Source: Acidobacteriota bacterium
Lineage (GTDB): Bacteria > Acidobacteriota > Terriglobia > Bryobacterales > JACQDG01
DNA: 11,580 nucleotides
NCBI GenBank assembly: GCA_016201185.1
Contig: JACQDG010000191.1
Coordinates: 1-11,580, forward strand
Reading direction: 5' to 3'
In this document: one piece after another, positions 1-5,472 of the stretch
Layout of the letters: the number at the start of each line of letters is the position of its first letter
How positions within the stretch are numbered: position 1 is the first letter of the stretch
The notes under the pieces: model-generated
Told to the model about the DNA's origin: nothing
Seen by the model: the letters and a program-made list of their open reading frames with translations, nothing else
The model's database searches: none
Program-made: the position numbers and the translations under genes

Positions 1-249
1 AACCCGGCCCTGGCTGACCTGCTGTTTTCCGCGATCACCCGAAACTCCACCACCCGCGAGCGGCTCATGGAGTACGTACAGCAGTTGTCCGTGGAGCGCG
101 AACAGGAGTGGGAGATCGCCAACCGGGAAGCCCAGCGTTGCCGGGAAGTGTTGGCCAAGCGCCCGCCCCAGCCGCCGGTCAAGAGGCCGGCTTCTGCACC
201 CAAGCCCGAAGCACCCGCTAAGAAGGCAGCGCCTACGCCTGAGCCCTAA
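1..249 (+). CDS. 3' end of an unrecognised gene with Pro/Ala/Lys-rich tail (5' truncated)
   Basis: The reading frame is open from the first base of the window and ends in TAA at 247-249. The ATG at 67 is therefore probably an internal methionine and the true start lies upstream. The 82 visible residues have two parts. Residues 1-51 are charged and probably helical, with many Glu, Arg and Gln (for example VEREQEWEIANREAQR), compatible with a helix or short coiled coil. Residues 52-82 form a low-complexity tail of Pro, Ala and Lys (PPQPPVKRPASAPKPEAP), which looks disordered. I see no catalytic motif or membrane segment and do not recognise the family. The gene converges on the minus-strand aminotransferase-fold gene, with 31 bp between the two stop codons. 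The coding call rests on the long open frame and the clean convergent end; the function is unknown. Confidence 0.6.
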   Translation, partial: NPALADLLFSAITRNSTTRERLMEYVQQLSVEREQEWEIANREAQRCREVLAKRPPQPPVKRPASAPKPEAPAKKAAPTPEP

Positions 250-251
250 CA

Positions 252-289
252 GCCGCTCCCTGAGCAGGGGAGGCAGTTCCTCAAGCGGC
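252..289. terminator. Imperfect inverted repeat between two convergent genes, possible bidirectional terminator
   Basis: GCCGCT (252-257) pairs with AGCGGC (284-289). Inside it, after a CCC bulge, TGAG (261-264) pairs with CTCA (280-283). An alternative small hairpin is CTCCC (256-260) with GGGAG (268-272). The position, between convergent stop codons, is right for a shared terminator. There is no U-tract on either strand, so this is a weak candidate. Confidence 0.3.
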
Positions 290-1546
290 CTTTCCGCTCT
301 GCACCTCCCGAATAACCTCGAACAACATGTCTACATCCGATGGGCGGGTGTGGATGTGTGTCGAAACCCGGAACTTGTCCGATTCCAGCGCCCAGATCCG
401 CCGCTGCTTGCACATGGCCCAGACCGGCTTCAGGTCCAGGCCTTTGATTCGGAAACTGACAATGCCGGCGTACATGCGCTCGTCGGCCGGAGTCAGCATC
501 TCCACGTTAGGGAGGGTTCGAGCCTTCTCGTAAACTCCTCTTGCGAGCTGGTGGATCCGGTCGTAGACCCGCCCGGGTCCTATCTGCTTCAAAAAGCGCA
601 CCCCGGCCAGAAAGCCCTCAAAGATCGCCCGGTTGTTCGTGCCCACCATCTGGAAGCGTGCCGCCTTCAGCTCTTCTTTCTTGTCCCAGCCCGAGGTGAC
701 TACGTTCACCCACAGCCGGTCCAGCATTTCCTCCCGGCCATAGAGGAGGCCGCAGCCGGCGGGCGCAAACAGCCACTTGTGCGGGCTGCTGGCGAAGTAA
801 TCGCAGCCCAGGTCCGCCAGCCGCACCGGGATCTGGCCGTTGATGTGGGCGCCGTCGATCACGGTGATCACTCCCTTCGACCGCGCCGCGTCGCAGATCT
901 GCCGCACCGGCATCACTAGCCCGGTGGTGGTGGTGATCCCGCTGAAGCTCAGCACGCGGGTGCGAGGGCCGATGGCCGAAACCAGTACGTCGGCGATCTG
1001 CTCCGGACTCGAAGGTGGAATCGGCAGCTTCACCTGCCGCACCTGGATTCCGTGCCGCGCTTGTCGCTGTAGCCAGCAGCAGGAGCCGCCGGGATGCTCG
1101 TGGTCGGTCATGATCACTTCATCGCCCGCCTTGAGGTCAAGCCCGTTGGCGATGGTGCTCATGGCCTCGGTGGCGTTATGGGTCAGCGCCAGGTCTTCCG
1201 GGCGGCAGCCGACAAACTCGGCAATCTCTTTCCGGTGCTCGTCCAGGGTCTCGTAGCCCCAACGCGGATACTCTTCCACCATGAGGGCGGCGGATCGGTT
1301 CAGGTAATCGACGATGGCCTCCACCACGACTTTCGGCGCCACTCCCAGACTGCCGTTGTTCAAGAAGGTCCGCCAGTCCGGCAGCAGAAACTGCTCCTTC
1401 CGGATGCGCCCCCAGTAAGCTTCCGGGTCCCGCTCCAGCACGCTCTTGTCGGGCAGCGGAGGAGCCGCGGTCGCCCCCCTGGCGGGCGGCAGGCCGAACA
1501 ACGCCGCGGCATACGCGGCCCCTTTCAACGCCTCACGACGATTCAT
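281..1546 (-). CDS. Tat-exported aminotransferase class V-fold PLP-dependent enzyme (isopenicillin N epimerase/cysteine desulfurase-like)
   Basis: This 421-residue protein has the class V aminotransferase (fold type I PLP) layout. Family hallmarks are visible: NATEA at 124-128 near the phosphate-binding region, the pyridine-nitrogen Asp and following His in IDGAH (D231, H234), the Schiff-base lysine K257 in SSPHKW, and a C-terminal FRVS (392-395) where a substrate-carboxylate Arg usually sits. The N-terminus is a Tat-type signal: MNRREALKG, then a hydrophobic Ala/Leu stretch to about residue 19, and a possible signal-peptidase site after ATA at residue 27. Export by Tat fits an enzyme that folds around its cofactor before transport. 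The start is supported by GAGGTG (plus-strand 1552-1557) five bases upstream. The closest described relatives are isopenicillin N epimerase-like and cysteine desulfurase-like enzymes. The actual reaction (racemase, lyase, desulfurase or transaminase) cannot be read from the sequence. The gene is monocistronic here and divergent from the gene at 1649. Confidence 0.88.
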   Translation of the reverse strand: MNRREALKGAAYAAALFGLPPARGATAAPPLPDKSVLERDPEAYWGRIRKEQFLLPDWRTFLNNGSLGVAPKVVVEAIVDYLNRSAALMVEEYPRWGYETLDEHRKEIAEFVGCRPEDLALTHNATEAMSTIANGLDLKAGDEVIMTDHEHPGGSCCWLQRQARHGIQVRQVKLPIPPSSPEQIADVLVSAIGPRTRVLSFSGITTTTGLVMPVRQICDAARSKGVITVIDGAHINGQIPVRLADLGCDYFASSPHKWLFAPAGCGLLYGREEMLDRLWVNVVTSGWDKKEELKAARFQMVGTNNRAIFEGFLAGVRFLKQIGPGRVYDRIHQLARGVYEKARTLPNVEMLTPADERMYAGIVSFRIKGLDLKPVWAMCKQRRIWALESDKFRVSTHIHTRPSDVDMLFEVIREVQSGKAA

Positions 1547-1573
1547 GACATCACCTCGCTGTTTCCCGGGCTG

Positions 1574-1579
1574 ATTCTA
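1574..1579 (-). promoter_or_regulatory. Candidate -10 box (TAGAAT) for the aminotransferase-fold gene
   Basis: On the minus strand TAGAAT lies 27 nt before the ATG at 1546, which would give a leader of roughly 20 nt containing the GAGGTG ribosome-binding site. No good -35 hexamer is seen at 16-18 nt upstream. The call rests on a five-of-six match to TATAAT and on position. Confidence 0.3.
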
Positions 1580-1620
1580 TCATGAAGGTGGCGTGGCGCC
1601 GGAGGAAGAGCCTGGCAAGT

Positions 1621-1626
1621 TAGAAT
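1621..1626 (+). promoter_or_regulatory. Candidate -10 box (TAGAAT) for the membrane protein gene
   Basis: The same hexamer, TAGAAT, occurs on the plus strand 22 nt ahead of the ATG at 1649, mirroring the one that faces the other way at 1574-1579. No convincing -35 element is visible. The leader would be about 15-16 nt and lacks a strong Shine-Dalgarno sequence. Confidence 0.3.
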
Positions 1627-1648
1627 AGGCGTTTCCATCTTTACCAGG

Positions 1649-3541
1649 ATGAAGGGCAAAGAAAGACTAGTTTTCAACATCTGTTTTGCCGGGGTGCTGT
1701 TGGCCTCTTTGGGCATCTTCTGGCTGCACTGGGACGTATACGAGCTGCAGGGCGACGACCTGTTCCTGATGCAGGTCAGCCGGCGGATCGCCGCTGGCGA
1801 AACGGCCCAGATCCTGGCCCCGCAGCACGTGCACTGGCAGCCGTTGTTTCGGCTGATCCGCCTCTATTTCGACCTGCATTTTCCGGATAAGTACCCGGGG
1901 TTGCACGCCGTGGTAGTGGCGGCGCACGGCTTTTCCGTCTGGCTCCTGTTTCTGCTGTGCCGCCGTTACTGGTCCAGCCCTTGGGCGGCGCTGGCGGCAG
2001 CCGCCGCCTTCGGATGCTCGACCGCAGGCATTGGAGCGGTGGTATGGAAGGCCGCCTCCCATTTCGTGCTGGCCTGGCCTTTTGTTCTGGGTGCCGTGTA
2101 CTGTCTAACCCGGCTCCAGGGCCGGCGGGCGGGTTGGTGGTTGGCCGGTTCCTTTCTCTGCCAGTTGGTCGCACTGGGGATTTTTACCGGTGCCGTGGCC
2201 GTTGTGCCCGGCATCGCCTTGGCTTATTTCCTCCTGGAACGGCCCCACGCGAAGCACCCGGGACAAGACTCGGCCGCCGGAGGCTGGCGCGATTTCCTGG
2301 TCGTGGCCTCTGGCGGCGGCACGATTGTGATCGGGCTTGCAGCCTGGCTTCTGTTTGTCTTGCCTGCAATCGACACCCGGCACTATTTTGGGGGCCTTTC
2401 GAGTTCCCAGGGCCGCTTGGCTGTAATCTCCGAAGGCGTGCTGAACACCATCCACGCCTATTGGATCCAAGCCGCGCGGGCGCTGGGGACTACGCACGAG
2501 CCTTCCGTCCTCTGGTTCGCTATTCCTGCGGCGGTTCTCATTACAGCGGGTTGGCGGCGGCTGAATCTGCGCTGGATCGCCGTGGCCATGGTGCTGACGG
2601 CGCTGCCGTTGCTTCTCATCTTTGGTGTGCGGCGAACTTTTGAGGTCGAGTACCTGTCGCGCTACGCTTACCAGACCTTTACCTTTTGGGCCGTGATCGC
2701 CGGCAGCGCTGTGGAAGCGCTTCTGCTGCTGGCCGAGGATCGTCCGGCGCTGCGGACCGCCCTCCTGGCGGTGCTGCTTGCAGGCGGCGGTGTCTTTGGC
2801 TGGGAGAATCTCCGGGCGTCCGCTCACCTGAGGGAGGTCTCCCGTCGGGACGAAGGACGGCGGCGCGAGTTCTGGCAGGGCTGGGCTGCTTTCTTCGGCG
2901 ACGCCGCGGCGCGCAGCCTCCACGCCGGCGTCACGCTCACCGTACCGCCGATGTCCGTGCCGGTTTTCAACCTGTGGGGACACCACAGCCTGCATTCTAA
3001 CCATTACGACATTCGCGCGATCTTTGAAATGAGCTATCCCGGAGGGAAGTCTGGCATCGCCTTGTCGAATGGAATTCCTCCCGAGGAAGACCAGTTTCAT
3101 TTCTGGCGGGAGGTAGGAAAGAGCCGGGTCCATCTGGCTGCTTTCCGGGCCGTCTCGCTGCCCCAGACGCCTTTCGCCCTGGATGCGCAAATGACGGAGC
3201 AATTTCAGGCTACTGCCGTGTTGAGAGTGACGCCGGCTCCCGACGGCACACAGATCGCCCGGCTTCCCCCGGCTGCCGACGCCGAATGGATGCTGCTCTG
3301 CCTGGAGGGGAAAGAGCCGCCCGCCGAGGCTTTACAGCTCCGCCTGGGTTCGCACCTTCTGCCCGGCTGGGAGTACACGCTGTCCCTCCAGGACCCCGGT
3401 GGCTGGCGTCGCCATTGGATCGTTCCGTCCATCATTCCCGGCTGGAATCCCGCAGTCGGCCAGGAGCTGCATGTTGCGCCGGTGGGCGGCAAATACGAGG
3501 CCCCCCGCGTTACCCTGCTGGAATTGGGAGTGCTGCGCTAA
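1649..3541 (+). CDS. Polytopic membrane protein with GT-C glycosyltransferase-like architecture
   Basis: This 630-residue protein starts with a membrane helix (about 8-26), followed by a loop carrying an acidic pair (QGDD, D36-D37) and a His/Trp motif (HVHWQPLFRL, 60-69). About nine more hydrophobic segments follow, near 85-104, 110-132, 136-154, 163-178, 181-196, 216-239, 286-326 (two), 343-362 and 367-384. The rest, about 390-630, is hydrophilic and is probably a soluble domain outside the membrane. An acidic residue pair in the first extracytoplasmic loop plus about 10 helices is typical of GT-C enzymes, which transfer sugars from polyprenyl-phosphate donors. I see no motif that fixes the substrate. 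The start is kept because the first helix begins at residue 8, although the ribosome-binding site is weak (CCAGG abuts the ATG). It converges, with 14 bp between stop codons, on a clearer GT39-type gene. It could instead be a non-catalytic membrane protein of similar shape. Confidence 0.7.
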   Translation: MKGKERLVFNICFAGVLLASLGIFWLHWDVYELQGDDLFLMQVSRRIAAGETAQILAPQHVHWQPLFRLIRLYFDLHFPDKYPGLHAVVVAAHGFSVWLLFLLCRRYWSSPWAALAAAAAFGCSTAGIGAVVWKAASHFVLAWPFVLGAVYCLTRLQGRRAGWWLAGSFLCQLVALGIFTGAVAVVPGIALAYFLLERPHAKHPGQDSAAGGWRDFLVVASGGGTIVIGLAAWLLFVLPAIDTRHYFGGLSSSQGRLAVISEGVLNTIHAYWIQAARALGTTHEPSVLWFAIPAAVLITAGWRRLNLRWIAVAMVLTALPLLLIFGVRRTFEVEYLSRYAYQTFTFWAVIAGSAVEALLLLAEDRPALRTALLAVLLAGGGVFGWENLRASAHLREVSRRDEGRRREFWQGWAAFFGDAAARSLHAGVTLTVPPMSVPVFNLWGHHSLHSNHYDIRAIFEMSYPGGKSGIALSNGIPPEEDQFHFWREVGKSRVHLAAFRAVSLPQTPFALDAQMTEQFQATAVLRVTPAPDGTQIARLPPAADAEWMLLCLEGKEPPAEALQLRLGSHLLPGWEYTLSLQDPGGWRRHWIVPSIIPGWNPAVGQELHVAPVGGKYEAPRVTLLELGVLR

Positions 3542-3555
3542 AGGCTGGACGCCGT

Positions 3556-5223
3556 TCACCGCGCCGGCGCCCCGGCCTGCCCCGCCGGAGGAAGGTAAAA
3601 GATCCAGATCGACTTGCCAACACGCGCGAAAGGCTTCTGCTCCCGATACCACCTCGTGTAGTCCGGATTCACGCGAAGCCCGACCAGGTGACTTACGCTG
3701 ATTGCCACCCAGCCCGAGTCGTGTCCGAACCATGGCAGCGCCTTGGCCGGGACCCCCAGCCTGACGGCGTTGCTGGTGCCGAAATAGCTCAACTGAATGC
3801 TTGTGATGTGATGCTCGCGGGTGTAGCGCGCCAGCCGCGCCAGGTCCTGGCCCCAGTCCAGGTTGCTGTCAGCGAGAAACCGTTCCTCCCTGCCGCGGGC
3901 CAGCTCGTTGAAATAGGGGAGGTAGTCCGGATGGGCGGCAACCGACTCGACAACGTGCCAGGCAAGCAGCGCCATCGCGGCAGCTTGCCAGAGGCGCCTG
4001 CGCCTGTACCGGCTTTCCGCGTCGGCGAATAAGGCCGCTCCCAATATGGCAAAGAAGGGGAAGATGGGCAGCGCGTGCCGCACACCGATATTGATGTGAC
4101 TCGTCATGGCGACGGCCATGATGACCCCGGCCGCCCATACCGGGTATAGGCGAGCGCGCGACCGGCCGGCTGGCCGGAAGAGAGACAGGCCCACGCCTGA
4201 GGCCGCCAGCAGCAGCAGCGGGAAGGTAGTCTTCAGACCTACGGCCACGGGAAAATAATACCACCAGCCTCCCATGGACCGTTTGCCGAGCAGGTAGGCG
4301 AGGTGACCCTCCTGGTTGTGGCTGGAGACGACGATCAATCCTTCCCAGAACCGCGGCGCCGGCATCACTCGAAAGCCAACGGACTGCAGCAGAAGGCGAG
4401 GAAGGCTCCCGGGCGGTCCCAAATTGAACGTGCTGTGATAGTGATGGCCGGGAGGAATGGCGAAGCCCACATCGAACTTGTAACCGGCCCAGACGATCAG
4501 CGCAGCCAGCGCGCAGAAGGCGCCCGCTCGCAGGAGGCCCTGCCCAAAGTGGCGCAGATACGGCCGCTGGCCGGCGCGCCATCTTCCCCAGCGGCTGGTC
4601 AGAAAATAAGCCGCGGCGATCGGCGGCAGGAAGGCCAGGGCGGAGAATTTGCACAGTGTCGCCACGGCAAAGGCCGCTGCCGATGCCAGGCAGTACCGCC
4701 AGCCGGGTTGCTCGCACCACTGCCACAAGAAAAACGCGGCCATCAGAATGGTGGCCGCCGCGGCCATGTCGACCGTAGCCAATGAGGCGTGCGCGATCAG
4801 GTTGGGGCAGCAAGTGGCCAGCAGGCACGCCGCCACTGCCGCCTTGGAACCGTGGAGCAGCAGGCTCCAGCGGTATACGAAGTAGAACAACAGGACGGCG
4901 AAAATCAGGTTGCCGGCGCGAGCCAGGGACAATGTTTTCCAGTAATAATCCAGCCGGTACAGCCCCCAGGCGCCGTTTCCCCACATCCCCGCGCCCTGCA
5001 GGGCCCGCATGCCCGCGAAGTAGTAGGGCAGCGCCGCCAACGCCAATCTCGCCAGGGGCGGATGCTGCGGTTCGATACGGTAGACCGCTTTTTCCAGATA
5101 TTCCAGGCCGCAAGCGATATGCATCTGTTCATCGGTGGTATCGTTGAACACGCGGTAGGTCAGGACGATCCGTCCTAGAAAGGCCGCCAGAATTATCAAC
5201 AGCCAGAGCCGCAGTTTCACCAT
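3556..5223 (-). CDS. GT39/PMT-type (ArnT-like) membrane glycosyltransferase
   Basis: This 555-residue multi-pass protein has the signature of the phospholipid-carrier-dependent GT39/PMT_2 glycosyltransferases. After the first helix (about 5-22), the first outer loop has NDTTDEQMH, whose Asp-Glu pair (D31-E32) is the expected catalytic and metal-binding site. EPQHPPLAR (51-59) follows. HASLATVD (145-152) supplies the second conserved acid, D152. Other family blocks are CKFSALAFLP (191-200), VRHALPIFPF (381-390), HPDYLPYFNE (431-440) and a late soluble stretch DSNLDWGQDL (452-461). Family members move a sugar from polyprenyl-phosphate to a lipid, glycan or protein acceptor on the outer side of the cytoplasmic membrane. 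The sugar and acceptor are not evident. The ATG is followed directly by MVKLRLWLL, a good membrane-insertion start, but the Shine-Dalgarno sequence is weak. The gene diverges from the Cys-rich protein and sugar phosphomutase, which could help supply its donor pathway. Confidence 0.88.
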   Translation of the reverse strand: MVKLRLWLLIILAAFLGRIVLTYRVFNDTTDEQMHIACGLEYLEKAVYRIEPQHPPLARLALAALPYYFAGMRALQGAGMWGNGAWGLYRLDYYWKTLSLARAGNLIFAVLLFYFVYRWSLLLHGSKAAVAACLLATCCPNLIAHASLATVDMAAAATILMAAFFLWQWCEQPGWRYCLASAAAFAVATLCKFSALAFLPPIAAAYFLTSRWGRWRAGQRPYLRHFGQGLLRAGAFCALAALIVWAGYKFDVGFAIPPGHHYHSTFNLGPPGSLPRLLLQSVGFRVMPAPRFWEGLIVVSSHNQEGHLAYLLGKRSMGGWWYYFPVAVGLKTTFPLLLLAASGVGLSLFRPAGRSRARLYPVWAAGVIMAVAMTSHINIGVRHALPIFPFFAILGAALFADAESRYRRRRLWQAAAMALLAWHVVESVAAHPDYLPYFNELARGREERFLADSNLDWGQDLARLARYTREHHITSIQLSYFGTSNAVRLGVPAKALPWFGHDSGWVAISVSHLVGLRVNPDYTRWYREQKPFARVGKSIWIFYLPPAGQAGAPAR

Positions 5224-5250
5224 CCAAGTCTCGATAGCGTGGAATTCCTG

Positions 5251-5256
5251 ATTCTG
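5251..5256 (-). promoter_or_regulatory. Candidate -10 box (CAGAAT) for the GT39 gene
   Basis: On the minus strand CAGAAT lies 27 nt before the ATG at 5223, the same distance as TAGAAT before the aminotransferase-fold gene. The shared core on this strand is AGAATCAG in both spacers. No -35 match is evident. A perfect GGAATTCC palindrome (5241-5248) lies just downstream and may be chance. Confidence 0.25.
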
Positions 5257-5293
5257 CCATAAAGCCCGCCGCCGGACTGCGGATCTTCATCCC

Positions 5294-5323
5294 TTGTCGA
5301 AACCCCGCAATGGATGCTATCAA
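5294..5323 (+). promoter_or_regulatory. Candidate promoter for the Cys-rich protein/sugar phosphomutase run
   Basis: TTGTCG (5294-5299) and TATCAA (5318-5323), each four of six against consensus, are 18 nt apart, and a TG at 5315-5316 gives an extended -10. Transcription would start about 5329-5331, just before the ATG at 5332, so the first gene would be leaderless or nearly so. This agrees with the lack of a Shine-Dalgarno sequence there. The match is modest and unproven. Confidence 0.25.
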
Positions 5324-5331
5324 CGTACTGT

Positions 5332-5472
5332 ATGCCGTGGCAGTGCCATATTTGCGGGGAAGCTTCCGAGGAAATCTGCCCCTCCTGTACCAAGGATGTT
5401 TGCCCGAATCACATCTGCGAGCATTGCCACCGCTGCAGCGATTGCTGCACCTGCGAGGAGGAAGCCGCCTAG
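5332..5472 (+). CDS. 46-residue Cys/His-rich, AN1-like zinc-binding protein
   Basis: ATG at 5332 to TAG at 5470-5472 encodes 46 residues starting MPWQCHICG, with 11 Cys (5, 8, 16, 19, 24, 29, 32, 35, 38, 39, 41) and 4 His (6, 27, 31, 33). This density and pairing cannot reasonably be chance. It implies binding of one or two metal ions, most likely zinc. The order C5-x2-C8-x7-C16-x2-C19-x4-C24-x2-H27-x5-H33-x-C35 matches the AN1 zinc-finger pattern at every step except the first long gap, which is 7 rather than the usual 9-12. A CxxC-CC-CxC-type tail (C29-C41) is extra, and the end is acidic (EEEAA). The stop shares one base with the GTG start of the phosphomutase (TAGTG), and the mutase's AGGAGG ribosome-binding site lies inside this gene, so the two are probably translationally coupled. 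It has no Shine-Dalgarno sequence of its own. The function is unknown; protein-protein or nucleic-acid binding is possible. Only homology to AN1, not metal binding, is in serious doubt. Confidence 0.75.
   Translation: MPWQCHICGEASEEICPSCTKDVCPNHICEHCHRCSDCCTCEEEAA
5456..5461 (+). promoter_or_regulatory. Ribosome-binding site AGGAGG that decides the phosphomutase start
   Basis: A perfect AGGAGG lies 10 nt before GTG 5472, inside the last codons of the Cys-rich gene (the Glu-Glu-Glu run). It supports GTG 5472 rather than the upstream in-frame ATG 5310, which has no such site. Confidence 0.6.

Noticed and set aside
67..249. ATG 67 as the start of the first gene
   Set aside because: The frame remains open to base 1 with similar composition and there is no ribosome-binding site before 67.
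350..1585. Plus-strand open frames opposite the aminotransferase-fold gene
   Set aside because: They overlap each other and a clear PLP enzyme with signal peptide and ribosome-binding site.
2105..3202. 365-codon antisense frame in the 1649-3541 gene
   Set aside because: It has a Gln/Arg/Pro-rich shadow composition, and the plus-strand frame has coherent membrane helices.
3559..3572. GC-rich palindrome GCGCCGGCGC (3561-3570) as a terminator between convergent genes
   Set aside because: It lies inside the GT39 coding end, encodes ordinary Gly-Ala-Pro residues and has no T-tract.
3869..5113. 414-codon frame on the minus strand inside the GT39 gene
   Set aside because: It is an alternative frame of a gene with well-supported family motifs, its translation is Gly/Arg-rich, and it loses every membrane segment.
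5241..5248. GGAATTCC palindrome as an operator
   Set aside because: It is a single 8-bp palindrome without extension or a second copy nearby, expected by chance at this scale.
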